This document shows positions 8,618 to 16,909 of a stretch of 64,000 nucleotides of DNA, one piece after another. The notes under the pieces are model-generated. The model did not search any database and was not told where the DNA came from. It saw nothing but the letters and a program-made list of their open reading frames with translations. The translations under genes were made by a program, and so were the position numbers. The stretch lies in contig NZ_QGHC01000010.1 in NCBI RefSeq assembly GCF_003148905.1, forward strand, positions 1-64,000, in the 5' to 3' direction. This stretch comes from Fulvimonas soli (lineage in GTDB: Bacteria; Pseudomonadota; Gammaproteobacteria; Xanthomonadales; Rhodanobacteraceae). The first letter of the stretch is position 1. The number at the start of each line of letters is the position of its first letter.

Positions 8618-9574
8618 ATGGGACAGATATTCGCGCTGGTGATCGTCGCCCTGGTGGTGATCGGCCTGGCCAAGCTGGTCCGCGTGGTGCCGCAGGGCTA
8701 CGAATGGACGGTGGAGACCTTCGGCAAGTACACCCGCACGCTGACGCCCGGCCTGCATTTCCTGGTCCCGATCTACCAGGCGGTGGGCCGCAAGATGAAC
8801 ATGATGGAGCAGGTGCTGGACGTGCCCTCGCAGGACGTCATCACCAAGGACAACGCGGTGGTGCGCGTGGACGGGGTGGTGTTCTACCAGGTGCTGGACG
8901 CGGCCAAGGCCGCCTACGAGGTGGCCAACCTGGAGCAGGCCACGCTGGCGCTGGTGATGACCAACATCCGCACCGTGCTCGGCTCGATGGACCTGGACGA
9001 ATCCCTGAGCAAGCGCGACACCATCAACGCGCAGCTGCTGCGCGTGGTGGACGAGGCCACGCACCCGTGGGGCGTCAAGGTCAACCGCATCGAGATCAAG
9101 GACATCGCGCCGCCGCGCGACCTGGTCGACTCGATGGCGCGGCAGATGAAGGCCGAGCGCGAGAAGCGCGCCAACATCCTGGAGGCCGAGGGCTTCAAGC
9201 AGGCCGCGATCCTCAAGGCCGACGGCGAGAAGCAGAGCGCGATCCTGGCCGCCGATGGCAGGAAGGAGGCGGCCTTCCGCGAGGCCGAGGCGCGCATCCG
9301 CCTGGCCGAGGCCGAGGCGCAGGCCACCAGGATGGTGTCCGAGGCGATCGCCGGCGGCAACGTCAACGCGCTCAACTACTTCGTCGCCAACAAGTACGTG
9401 GAGGCGCTGAAGGAGATGGCCAACTCGCCCAACCAGAAGATGCTGCTGCTGCCGATCGAGGCCACCGGCGTGCTCGGCTCGCTGGCCGGCATCGCCGAGC
9501 TGGCCAGGGAATCGCTGGGCCAGCAGCAGGAGAAGCTGGCGGCCGGCCGCCGCGCGCCGCCGCCGGTGGGCTGA
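8618..9574 (+). CDS. SPFH/Band-7 (stomatin/prohibitin-like, QmcA-type) membrane protein
   Basis: A 318-aa SPFH-domain protein. It has one N-terminal membrane segment (residues about 3-20, IFALVIVALVVIGLAKLV), then the Band-7 core (VPQGYEWTVETFGKY, TPGLHFLVPIY) and a long Ala/Glu-rich coiled coil (about 175-240, repeated AEAxAxA pattern). Such proteins form large oligomers in membrane microdomains. The gene is preceded by a GGAGGG ribosome binding site and followed 51 bp later by nfeD, the classic SPFH-NfeD pairing seen across bacteria. The pair is thought to act in membrane quality control or microdomain organisation; the precise role here is unknown. Confidence 0.92.
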   Translation: MGQIFALVIVALVVIGLAKLVRVVPQGYEWTVETFGKYTRTLTPGLHFLVPIYQAVGRKMNMMEQVLDVPSQDVITKDNAVVRVDGVVFYQVLDAAKAAYEVANLEQATLALVMTNIRTVLGSMDLDESLSKRDTINAQLLRVVDEATHPWGVKVNRIEIKDIAPPRDLVDSMARQMKAEREKRANILEAEGFKQAAILKADGEKQSAILAADGRKEAAFREAEARIRLAEAEAQATRMVSEAIAGGNVNALNYFVANKYVEALKEMANSPNQKMLLLPIEATGVLGSLAGIAELARESLGQQQEKLAAGRRAPPPVG

Positions 9575-9625
9575 CGCAACGCCGCGGCGGCCGCCGCGGC
9601 CCCGCAACGCTTCAGGGGACCAACG

Positions 9626-10078
9626 ATGTCGCCAACCTTCGCCATGCACTACCTGTGGTGGATCGTCGCGCTGCTGCTGATCGCGGCGGAGATCGTGCTG
9701 CCCGGCTACTTCCTGCTGTGGATCGGCATCGGCGCCGCGGCCACCGGCACCTTGCTGCTGCTCGTGCCCGGCCTGTCGCCGCTGGCGCAGGCGCTGGCCT
9801 TCGCGGCCTTCGCGCTGGCCGCCTGCGCGCTGTACTGGTACGCGCTGCGGCCGCGCCTGCAGCGCCGCCACGGCGGCCATGCGCAGCGGCTGAACCGGCG
9901 CGGCGAGCAGATGATCGGCCAGCGCTACGTGCTGGCCGAGGCCATCGTCAACGGCCGCGGCAAGGCGCAGGTGGGCGACGGCCAGTGGCTGGTCAGCGGG
10001 CCGGACCTGCCGGCGGGGGCGACGGTGGAAGTGACGGGCGTGGAAGGCACCACGCTGCGCGTGCGGCCGGCCGCATGA
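9626..10078 (+). CDS. NfeD-like membrane protein
   Basis: A 150-aa short NfeD family protein. Three hydrophobic segments fill the N-terminal half (about residues 7-75), followed by a small C-terminal OB-fold-like soluble domain (MIGQRYVLAEAIVNGRGKAQ, then GATVEVTGVEGTTLRVRP), which is the typical NfeD1b arrangement without the serine-protease domain. It lies directly downstream of its usual SPFH partner, and its stop overlaps the start of the next gene (ATGA at 10075-10078), so the three genes are probably one operon. It presumably anchors or modulates the SPFH assembly. Confidence 0.9.
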   Translation: MSPTFAMHYLWWIVALLLIAAEIVLPGYFLLWIGIGAAATGTLLLLVPGLSPLAQALAFAAFALAACALYWYALRPRLQRRHGGHAQRLNRRGEQMIGQRYVLAEAIVNGRGKAQVGDGQWLVSGPDLPAGATVEVTGVEGTTLRVRPAA

Positions 10079-11346
10079 GTCCGGCGGTGCTGGCGCCGGC
10101 CGCCGCCGCGCCGCTCAACGCGCGCATCGCCTTCCTGGTCGAGCTGGCGCGCCGGCTGCACCAGTACGGCACCTCGGCGCCGCGCCTGGAGATGGCGGTG
10201 GCCGGTTCGGCGCAGCGTCTGGGCCTGGTCGCCGACGTGTGGTCCAGCCCCACCGCGATCATCATCTCCTTCGCCGATCTCGCCGAGGGCGAGGAGGCGC
10301 TGGCCAAGGTCACCCAGGTGATGCGGCTGGCGCCGGGCGACGTCAACCTGGCCCGGCTGTGCGAGGCCGACGACATCGCCGACCGCGCGATCGCCGGCGA
10401 GCTGGACCTGCGCGAGGGCTTCCACCGCCTGCGCGAGCTCGGCCGGCCGGACACGCGGCGCGCGCAGGCCGCGGTGGTCGGCAGCTACGGCCTGTCCGCC
10501 GCCAGCGTGGTGGCGCTGCTGCTGCACAGCGCCTGGGCGGACCTGCTCGCGGCCGGCGCGATCGGGCTGGTGATCGGCCTGATCACCGTGCTGTCGGCCA
10601 CGCGCCCGCGGCTGGCGGCCGCCAGCGAGGCGATCAGCGCGCTGGTGGCGACCTTCGTGGCGACCCTGGTCAGCGCCTACGTGGTGCCGCTGGCGGTGAA
10701 GTCGGTGGTGCTGGCCGCGCTGATCGTGCTGGTGCCCGGCATGTCGCTGACCACCGCGGTGCGCGAGATCTCCAGCCAGCACCTGGTGTCGGGCGTGGCG
10801 CGCATGGGCGGCGCGGTGGCGACCCTGCTCAAGCTCACCTTCGGCACCGTGGCGGCCAGCCAGGTGTGCGCCGCGCTCGGCATCGAGGGCGGCAGCTACG
10901 CGCTCCCGCCGCTGCCGGCGTGGACCGACTATCCCGCGCTGCTGCTCGGCGCGGCGGCGTTCGCGCTGCTGTTCCGCGCGGCCTGGCGCGACTGGCCGGT
11001 GGTGATGGGCGCGGTGGTGCTCGGCTACGCCGCCACGCGCTGGGGCGGCGCCATTTCCGGGGCGATCCCGGGCGCGCCGTTCGGCGTCTTCCTCGGCGGC
11101 CTGCTGCTGGGCGGCCTGTCCAACCTGTACGCGCGCTTCGCGCACCGGCCCGGCGCGGTGATCCGCGAGCCGGGCATCATCCTGCTGGTGCCGGGCAGCG
11201 TCGGCTTCCGCAGCGTGTCCTACCTGTTCGAGCGCGACACCACGCTGGGGATGGATACCGGCATCCTGCTGGTGACGCTGCTGATCTCGCTGGTGGCGGG
11301 GCTGCTGTTCGGCGACCTGCTGGTGTCGCCGCGGCGCTCGCTCTGA
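10075..11346 (+). CDS. ThrE-like threonine/serine exporter family protein
   Basis: A 423-aa polytopic membrane protein of the ThrE family (DUF1212 plus DUF3815-type halves fused). The N-terminal cytoplasmic domain (FLVELARRLHQYGTSAPRLE) precedes about ten hydrophobic segments, including LLVPGSVGFRSVSYLFERD near the C-terminus, characteristic of the family. The best known member exports threonine and serine by proton motive force. The ATG overlaps the nfeD stop by 4 bp, indicating translational coupling. Sequence after the stop runs into a repeat-rich gap, with no clear terminator. Transport substrate is inferred from family only. Confidence 0.88.
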   Translation: MSPAVLAPAAAAPLNARIAFLVELARRLHQYGTSAPRLEMAVAGSAQRLGLVADVWSSPTAIIISFADLAEGEEALAKVTQVMRLAPGDVNLARLCEADDIADRAIAGELDLREGFHRLRELGRPDTRRAQAAVVGSYGLSAASVVALLLHSAWADLLAAGAIGLVIGLITVLSATRPRLAAASEAISALVATFVATLVSAYVVPLAVKSVVLAALIVLVPGMSLTTAVREISSQHLVSGVARMGGAVATLLKLTFGTVAASQVCAALGIEGGSYALPPLPAWTDYPALLLGAAAFALLFRAAWRDWPVVMGAVVLGYAATRWGGAISGAIPGAPFGVFLGGLLLGGLSNLYARFAHRPGAVIREPGIILLVPGSVGFRSVSYLFERDTTLGMDTGILLVTLLISLVAGLLFGDLLVSPRRSL

Positions 11347-11860
11347 GCTCGCGTCCGGGATGGCACTGGGGGCGCTTGTCGGGTTTTCTTCGGCGCTGCC
11401 CATGGGCTTCCGCGAGTGGGACGCCTACGGCGGGTTTCGCTGGCCTGCCGGCCAGCGAGTTCCCTTGCTTTGCTGGCCCAAAGAAAGGGAACCGAAAGAA
11501 ACGGCCTGGTTCATCCCGATGAAAGGGAAGAGCGTGCACGGCCACGCCTTGCCTTGCCAGCTTGCGGCTTCCAGAGGAGCCGGCGCGGCCACCCCGCGAC
11601 CGCTCGGGAGCCGAAGCAAGAGAAGCGGAGCGGTGCGCTCAGGGGCATCGAGCTGCCGCACGCACCCATCCACAACCCAACCGCACGTGGTGCGACACCC
11701 TGTGCCCCGGTTCCCGAGCGGGGCGGGGTGGCCGCACCGTAGATCGGGAGGCGCCCCGTTGATCCAGGCTCCTCGACATAGCGGGCTGGTAGTCCCGGCG
11801 GGCTCATCGAGGCCGTTTCTTTGGGCTACTTTTCTTTGGGCCCGCAAAGAAAAGTAGCTC
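11347..11860. repeat. Composite non-coding repeat element upstream of the tandem array
   Basis: No gene is supported. The stretch contains related purine/pyrimidine blocks (CCCAAAGAAAGGGAACCGAA near 11480 and TTTTCTTTGGGCCCGCAAAG near 11830) and an imperfect inverted pair (about 11585-11615 and 11705-11735, both containing the CGAGCGG/GGGTGGCCGC pattern). Similar blocks recur between genes of Lysobacterales genomes as far as I recall. Small open frames here look like by-products of base composition. Confidence 0.55.
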
Positions 11861-12340
11861 GGTCGCCGGCAGGCGACCGAAACCCGCCGCAGGCGGCCCA
11901 ATCGCGGCACGCTCGCACGGAATGCGGGACGCAAGTATCGGCACTCACCGTTCGGCGGCGTAAACCCGTCGAGAGTGATTGGGTCGCCGGCAGGCGACCG
12001 AAACCCGCCGCAGGCGACCCAATCGCGGCACGCTCGCACGGAATGCAGGGCGCAAGTATCGGCACTCACCGTTCGGCGGCGGAAACCCGTCGAGAGTGAT
12101 TGGGTCACCGGCAGGCGACCGAAACCCGCCGCAGGCGGCCCAATCGCGGCACGCTCGCACGGAATGCGGGACGCAAGTATCGGCACTCACCGTTCGGCGG
12201 CGTAAACCCGTCGAGAGTGATTGGGTCGCCGGCAGGCGACCGAAACCCGCCGCAGGCGGCCCAATCGCGGCACGCTCGCACGGAATGCAGGGCGCAAGTA
12301 TCGGCACTCGCCGTTCAACGGCGGAACCCCGGCGAAAGCG
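11861..12340. repeat. Tandem array: four copies of a 121-bp unit
   Basis: Copies begin at 11861, 11982, 12103 and 12224, an exact 121-bp period; the fourth decays near 12340. Each begins with the hairpin GGTCGCC-GGCA-GGCGACC (7-bp stem), then CCGCCGCAGGCGG, then a less symmetric part including ACGCAAGTATCGGCACTCAC. Copies differ by only a few bases, some alternating between units (for example GCGGGACG versus GCAGGGCG). There is no spacer between units, and 121 is not a multiple of three, so any reading frame shifts from copy to copy. Confidence 0.92.
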
Positions 12341-12437
12341 CATGCCAAGCCACCGCACGCATCACACGACACCGGCATGAGACCAACCCCCCTCTCCGGC
12401 CAGCGTCAATCGAAAAAAGCCACCGACAAGACGACAC

Positions 12438-12468
12438 AAAAAAACGCCGGCACAAGGCCGGCGTCTTT
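12438..12468 (-). terminator. Rho-independent terminator of the H-NS-like gene
   Basis: The perfect 8-bp stem ACGCCGGC/GCCGGCGT with a 5-nt loop is followed on the minus strand by a run of seven T residues (A-run at 12438-12444). It lies just after the stop codon at 12490. Confidence 0.9.
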
Positions 12469-12489
12469 CATCCCCGCGGAACATGGCGC

Positions 12490-12810
12490 TCAGATCGCCA
12501 GATCCTTTTCCTTCTTGCCGGCCTTCAGCGCATCGTTGAACCAGCGCGGCCGCTTGCCGCGACCGGACCAGGTCTGCTCCGGGTTGGCCGGGTTGCGGTA
12601 TTTCGGCGCCACGGTGCCGCCGCTGCGGCGGCCCTTGCTGCGCCCGCCGAAAATGTCCTCGAAGGCATAACCCTCGGCCTTGATCAGCGCGTGGATCTTC
12701 TCGCGCAGCTTGGCGACCTTTTCCTTGCGCAGTTCCTGCTGGCGCTGCTGCGCCTTGCTGATGAGGTCGTTGAGCTGATTGTGGTTTAGGCTTTTGATAT
12801 CGACCGCCAT
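12490..12810 (-). CDS. H-NS family nucleoid-associated protein
   Basis: A 106-aa H-NS/HvrA-like protein. Residues about 8-45 form the charged helical oligomerisation region (LNDLISKAQQRQQELRKEKV). The C-terminal DNA-binding motif is PKYRNPANPEQTWSGRGKRP with the following RW, the hallmark of the H-NS AT-hook-like loop. It should bind AT-rich or curved DNA, compact the nucleoid and silence foreign genes, which is notable in such a GC-rich genome. The start has a GGAGAT ribosome binding site 6 nt upstream. The gene has its own terminator, and its 338-bp upstream gap is among the more AT-rich stretches of the window, consistent with an autoregulated strong promoter. Confidence 0.92.
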   Translation of the reverse strand: MAVDIKSLNHNQLNDLISKAQQRQQELRKEKVAKLREKIHALIKAEGYAFEDIFGGRSKGRRSGGTVAPKYRNPANPEQTWSGRGKRPRWFNDALKAGKKEKDLAI

Positions 12811-13148
12811 GGTTTTATCTCCGGGTAGCCATCGCGCAAAGTAAAGGGAAAAACGTCGCCCGTCGTCATTGACAGGTAATGCGCCTTCCTGGTTCGCGGC
12901 GAATTCTCGCTTATTCCGAGGATGATTGCAAAACCGGCGAATCAGTGTGATGGAATCATCAATTAGCGGCATGCCGGGGCGGGCATTTGCCGGGAATTGG
13001 CGCCCCACTCGCGCCTTGCGGTAATGCGCCTTGCCGCGCGGGATAAGCCGGGGAACGCCGCGGGATTCGGGCCGGCATTGGCCCGGAGATAACCGGCGAC
13101 CGGCCGCCGCACGGCCGTCGCGGACGGCCGCACGGCAGGGCGCGCGGT
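12811..13148. other. Upstream region of the H-NS-like gene
   Basis: No gene is seen. The half nearest the H-NS start (to about 13000) is relatively AT-rich and probably holds its promoter. The remainder next to the proS stop is GC-rich with GGCCG/CGGCC palindromes. A possible minus-strand promoter is listed separately. Confidence 0.5.
12903..12931 (-). promoter_or_regulatory. Possible sigma-70 promoter of the H-NS-like gene
   Basis: On the minus strand TTGCAA (12931-12926) is separated by 17 bp from GAGAAT (12908-12903), each matching four of six consensus bases. It lies 93 bp upstream of the start codon. Weak motif evidence only. Confidence 0.3.
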
Positions 13149-14846
13149 TCAGTCCAGCAGCGCGAACAGCTCGTCGCGGGTGATCGCGCGGGCCTCGGCC
13201 TCGTCGCGCTTGCGGTATTCCAGCGTGCCGGCGGCCAGGCCGCGCTCGCTCACCACCACGCGGTGCGGGATGCCGATCAGCTCGATGTCGGCGAACATCG
13301 CGCCGGGGCGCAGGCCGCGGTCGTCCAGCACGGTCTCCACGCCGCGCGCCGACAGCTCCGCGTACAGCGACTCGGCCGCCGCGGCGACCGCGGCGTCGCC
13401 CTTGGGGTTGATCACGCACACCGCCACGCGCCAGGGCGCCATCGGCTCGGGCCAGACGATGCCGGCCTCGTCGTGGCGCTGCTCGATCGCCGCGGCGACG
13501 ATGCGGCTGATGCCGACGCCGTAGCAGCCCATCAGCATGACGCGCTGCTTGCCGGCCTCGTCCTGCACGGTGGCGCCCAGCGCCTCGGCGTACTTGGCGC
13601 CGAGCTGGAACACGTGGCCCACCTCGATGCCGCGGGCCATGCGCAGCGTGCCCTTGCCGTCCGGCGAGGGGTCGCCCTCGACCACGTTGCGGATGTCCTC
13701 CACGCGGGTGACGCGGCCGTCGCGCTCCCAGTTGGCGCCGGTGTAGTGGGTGTCGTCGGCGTTGCCGCCGCAGACGAAGTCGGCCAGCACGGCGGCGCTG
13801 CGGTCCACGATCACCGGCACCTCGGCGGGCAGGCCGACCGGGCCGATGAAGCCGGGGCGCGTGCCGGTGACGGCGAGGATCTGCTCCTCGGTGGCGAGCA
13901 CCGGCTCGCCGCCGACTTCCGGCAGCTTGCCGACCTTGACCTCGTTGATCTCGTGGTCGCCGCGCAGGCACAGCGCGACCAGGCCGTCCTTGCCCTGCAC
14001 CAGGAGGGTCTTGAGCACGGCGGACGCGGGGACGCCGAAGTGCGCGGCGACGTCCTCCACGGTGCGCACGCGCGGGGTGTCCACGCGCTTCAGCTCCTGC
14101 GCCGGCGCGGGGCGCGCGGCGGCCGGCGCCAGCGCCTCGGCCTTCTCGATGTTGGCGGCGTAGTCGGAGCCGTCGGAGAAGACCAGCGCATCCTCGCCCG
14201 AATCGGCCAGCACCTGGAACTCGTGGCTGGCGTTGCCGCCGATCGCGCCGGTGTCGGCCTGCACCGCGCGGAACTCGAGGCCCAGGCGGGCGAAGATGCG
14301 CGCGTAGGCGTCGTACATCGCCTGGTAGGTCTCGGCCAGCGACTCCTGCGTGAGGTGGAAGGAGTAGGCGTCCTTCATCAGGAACTCGCGCGCGCGCATC
14401 ACGCCGAAGCGCGGGCGGATCTCGTCGCGGAACTTGGTCTGGATCTGGTAGAAGTTCACCGGCAGCTGCTTGTAGCTCTTCAGCTCGTTGCGCGCGTAGT
14501 CGGTGATCACTTCCTCCGCGGTGGGCGCGTAGCAGAATTCCTGCTCCTTGCGGTCCCTGATCTTCAGCAGCTGCGGGCCGAACTTCGCCCAGCGGCCGCT
14601 CTCCTCCCACAGCTCGCGGGGCTGGATGGTCGGCATCAGCAGCTCGACCGCGCCGGCGCGGTCCATCTCCTCGCGCACCACGGCCTCCACCTTGCGCAGC
14701 ACGCGCAGGCCCAGCGGCGACCAGGTGTACAGGCCGGCGGCGAGCTTGCGGATCATGCCGGCGCGCAGCATCAGCTTGTGGCTGGCGATCTCGGCGTCGG
14801 CGGGCACTTCCTTGACGGTGGCCAGGTGGAATTGGCTGAGGCGCAT
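13149..14846 (-). CDS. proS: Prolyl-tRNA synthetase
   Basis: A 565-aa class II aminoacyl-tRNA synthetase of the bacterial ProRS type that charges tRNA-Pro. The N-terminal signature ([38 protein letters not shown]) and class II motif 2 ([20 protein letters not shown]) are clear. The middle (about residues 225-385) is the YbaK-like editing insertion that clears Ala-tRNA-Pro. The C-terminal anticodon-binding domain ends [19 protein letters not shown] onward. Length is normal for the family. It is transcribed as a single gene; the upstream 269-bp gap contains one REP-like hairpin. Confidence 0.97.
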   Translation of the reverse strand: MRLSQFHLATVKEVPADAEIASHKLMLRAGMIRKLAAGLYTWSPLGLRVLRKVEAVVREEMDRAGAVELLMPTIQPRELWEESGRWAKFGPQLLKIRDRKEQEFCYAPTAEEVITDYARNELKSYKQLPVNFYQIQTKFRDEIRPRFGVMRAREFLMKDAYSFHLTQESLAETYQAMYDAYARIFARLGLEFRAVQADTGAIGGNASHEFQVLADSGEDALVFSDGSDYAANIEKAEALAPAAARPAPAQELKRVDTPRVRTVEDVAAHFGVPASAVLKTLLVQGKDGLVALCLRGDHEINEVKVGKLPEVGGEPVLATEEQILAVTGTRPGFIGPVGLPAEVPVIVDRSAAVLADFVCGGNADDTHYTGANWERDGRVTRVEDIRNVVEGDPSPDGKGTLRMARGIEVGHVFQLGAKYAEALGATVQDEAGKQRVMLMGCYGVGISRIVAAAIEQRHDEAGIVWPEPMAPWRVAVCVINPKGDAAVAAAAESLYAELSARGVETVLDDRGLRPGAMFADIELIGIPHRVVVSERGLAAGTLEYRKRDEAEARAITRDELFALLD

Positions 14847-15028
14847 GGGCTTTGGGATTTCCGGCGATAAAGGCGCCGATTATAGCGGGCGCGGCCGGCG
14901 CCTGGCCGGTCCGTGCGGGCCAGCGGCCGGGCGGCAGAGGCGGCGTCGTGCCCGGGTTCTCCAGGCGTCGATTGTCAGTGGTTCAATGGTGGCGATACGC
15001 GCGGATGCGCACGGAGTAAACGGGCGCC

Positions 15029-15048
15029 ATTCCCGCGCAGGCGGGAAT
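15029..15048. repeat. Single REP-like hairpin
   Basis: ATTCCCGCGCAGGCGGGAAT is a palindrome (8-bp stem, 4-nt loop) followed by GACGC. It is related to the inverted pair at 60406-60524 and is the only recognisable structure in the gap between proS and the DUF4124 gene. Confidence 0.75.
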
Positions 15049-15115
15049 GACGCAGGCGTGCGAGGCAAGGCAAATCCGAATGGCGACGGCAGCCCGCCGC
15101 GCCGGCAGGCAATGC

Positions 15116-15532
15116 CTACTGCGCGGCGCAGTACTGCTGGTACTGCCGGCCGGCGGCGTCGATCTGCGCCTTGCGCTGGCTGTCGTCCAGCACCTTCTGC
15201 TGGCCGCCCTCCTGCATCACCACCGGGCCGCTGCCCTTGAGCGTCTCCAGGTTCGACTTCAGCGAGGCGCACAGCCTGGCGCGGTTGGCCGGGGTGTCGG
15301 CGACGCTGGCCGGCGCCTCGGGCTCGGGGCGGTTCTCCCTCGACTCGCTGCTCGACGGCTGCGCGATCGGCTCGGCGCTGCCGCTGAGGGTCATCTGCTG
15401 GTACTTGGTGCCCTGCGGCGGCGGCGTCTCGGAGTAGTGCACGGTGCCGGAGGCGTCGGTCCACTTGTAGACCTGGGCGGCGGCGAGCGGCGCGAGCAGC
15501 AGCAGCGCGAGGGCGAGCAGGGGACGACGCAT
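15116..15532 (-). CDS. DUF4124 domain-containing exported protein
   Basis: A 138-aa protein with a signal peptide (MRRPLLALALLLLAPLAAAQ) followed directly by a DUF4124 motif (VYKWTDASGTVHYSETPPPQ), a small beta domain common in Lysobacterales and other gammaproteobacteria. A Ser/Glu/Pro-rich linker leads to a C-terminal helical part (ANRARLCASLKSNLETLKGS). The start at 15532 is chosen because it begins the signal peptide; an in-frame upstream extension has no signal or ribosome binding site and overlaps the pssA start. Function is unknown; a periplasmic or envelope role is likely. Confidence 0.88.
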   Translation of the reverse strand: MRRPLLALALLLLAPLAAAQVYKWTDASGTVHYSETPPPQGTKYQQMTLSGSAEPIAQPSSSESRENRPEPEAPASVADTPANRARLCASLKSNLETLKGSGPVVMQEGGQQKVLDDSQRKAQIDAAGRQYQQYCAAQ

Positions 15533-15638
15533 GGGCCTCTCCGGAGGTGTCTGGATTCCGCCGCCCTTGTTAGCACCCCGCCGGGCTGGACTCAAGCCGC
15601 ATGGTTTACACTGCGCGCAGCCCGTCACGGATTGTTTC

Positions 15639-16421
15639 ATGAGCGACAGCACGCCCGTCCGCACGCCGCGCCACCGCGGCATCTACCTGCTGCCGAACCT
15701 GTTCACCACCGGCGCGATGTTCGCCGGCTACTACGCGATCGTGGCCAGCATCGACGGCCGCTTCGCCGAGGCCGCCGTGGCGGTGTTCGTGGCGGCCCTG
15801 CTGGACGGCATGGACGGCCGCGTGGCGCGGCTCACCGGCACGCAGAGCGAGTTCGGCGTGCAGTACGACTCGCTGTCGGACCTGGTCAGCTTCGGCCTGG
15901 CGCCCTCGCTGGTGCTGTACGACTGGTCGCTGGCCGCGCTGAAGGGCTTCGGGCCGCTGTGGGGCAAGATCGGCTGGGCGGCGGCCTTCCTCTACGCCGC
16001 CTGCGCGGCGCTGCGGCTGGCGCGCTTCAACACCCAGGTCGGCGTGATCGACAAGCGCTATTTCCAGGGCCTGGCCAGCCCGGCGGCGGCGGCGGTGTGC
16101 ATGTCCTTCGTCTGGACGATGGAGAAGTTCGGCGTGCCGGGCGCGGAGCTGTGCTTCGTCACGCCGTTCCTGGCGGTGGTGGTGGGCCTGCTGATGGTCA
16201 GCCGCTTCCGCTACTACAGCTTCAAGTCGCTGCCGATGGGGCACGGCGAGCGCATCCCGTTCTGGTGGGTGGTGGTGCTGGTGCTGCTGCTGGTGCTGCT
16301 CTACCTCGACCCGCCGACCGTGCTGCTGGCGGTGTTCTCGCTCTACCTGCTGTCCGGCCCGGTGCTGACCCTGTGGGGCCTGGCCAGCCGGCGGCGCGCG
16401 CGGCGCGGCGCGGCGGCATGA
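15639..16421 (+). CDS. pssA: CDP-diacylglycerol--serine O-phosphatidyltransferase
   Basis: A 260-aa membrane CDP-alcohol phosphatidyltransferase that makes phosphatidylserine, the precursor of phosphatidylethanolamine. The family signature D-G-x2-A-R-x8-G-x3-D-x3-D appears as DGMDGRVARLTGTQSEFGVQ then YDSLSDLVSFG (residues about 54-85). About eight hydrophobic segments follow, ending in a basic tail. This is the type-II PssA found in Lysobacterales rather than the E. coli phospholipase-D-like form. Its stop overlaps the start of the next gene (ATGA), so pssA, the holD-like gene and rimI form an operon. Confidence 0.93.
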   Translation: MSDSTPVRTPRHRGIYLLPNLFTTGAMFAGYYAIVASIDGRFAEAAVAVFVAALLDGMDGRVARLTGTQSEFGVQYDSLSDLVSFGLAPSLVLYDWSLAALKGFGPLWGKIGWAAAFLYAACAALRLARFNTQVGVIDKRYFQGLASPAAAAVCMSFVWTMEKFGVPGAELCFVTPFLAVVVGLLMVSRFRYYSFKSLPMGHGERIPFWWVVVLVLLLVLLYLDPPTVLLAVFSLYLLSGPVLTLWGLASRRRARRGAAA

Positions 16422-16906
16422 ACCCGTCGCCGGCCGCCGCCGCGCCCGCCCGCCGCGCCCGCGTGCTGCGGGCGCTGGGTCTGACGCCGTGGACCTTGCG
16501 CCTGCCCGCATCCGCCGAAGCCACGCCGGCCGGCGCGCCGTCGCCGGCCGATGCCATCGCCGCCGCCCGCTGCGCGCTGCTGCTGCCCGGCGGCTGCGCG
16601 GCGCGCGAGCTGGACCTGCTCGGCCGCGCGCTGCTGGCCGCGGGCGCGGAGCTGGCGCGCGCGCCGCGCATCATGGTGGTGGACGGCCGCCCCGCCGGCG
16701 CGCTGCCGGAGCTGCCGGCCTACCTGGTGTTCGGCCCGGCGCAGGCGCAGGCGCTGGGCCGCGAGCTGCCGGCCGCGGCGCTGAACGCCGCGCAGATCGT
16801 GCTGGTGGACGAGCCGGCGCAGCTGCTGGCCGGCGCGGCCGGCAAGCGCCGCCTGTGGACCGCGCTGCGCCAGCTGCGCCGCGCGCTGGCGGGCGCGGGG
16901 GGCTGA
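16418..16906 (+). CDS. holD: DNA polymerase III psi-subunit (HolD)-like protein
   Basis: A 162-aa Ala/Leu-rich soluble protein that I read as a diverged HolD. The N-terminal LRALGLTPWTLRLPA matches the E. coli HolD start pattern (LGxTxWxLRRP), the middle IMVVDGRPAGALPELPAYLV fits the core strand region, and KRRLWTALRQL resembles the C-terminal ALWQQI helix. It lies immediately upstream of rimI, the same order as E. coli holD-rimI. HolD joins HolC in the clamp-loader complex and contacts SSB-bound ssDNA. Overall similarity is low, so the assignment rests on motif plus synteny. It overlaps the pssA stop by 4 bp. Confidence 0.65.
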   Translation: MNPSPAAAAPARRARVLRALGLTPWTLRLPASAEATPAGAPSPADAIAAARCALLLPGGCAARELDLLGRALLAAGAELARAPRIMVVDGRPAGALPELPAYLVFGPAQAQALGRELPAAALNAAQIVLVDEPAQLLAGAAGKRRLWTALRQLRRALAGAGG

Positions 16907-16909
16907 GCG

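Noticed and set aside
11861-12340. CRISPR array
   Set aside because: Units are 121 bp and contiguous with no variable spacers, and no cas genes are present.
11945-12358. Small proteins encoded in the 121-bp repeats
   Set aside because: Frames shift by one base per unit, peptides repeat in all frames, and no ribosome binding sites precede them. More likely non-coding repeats.
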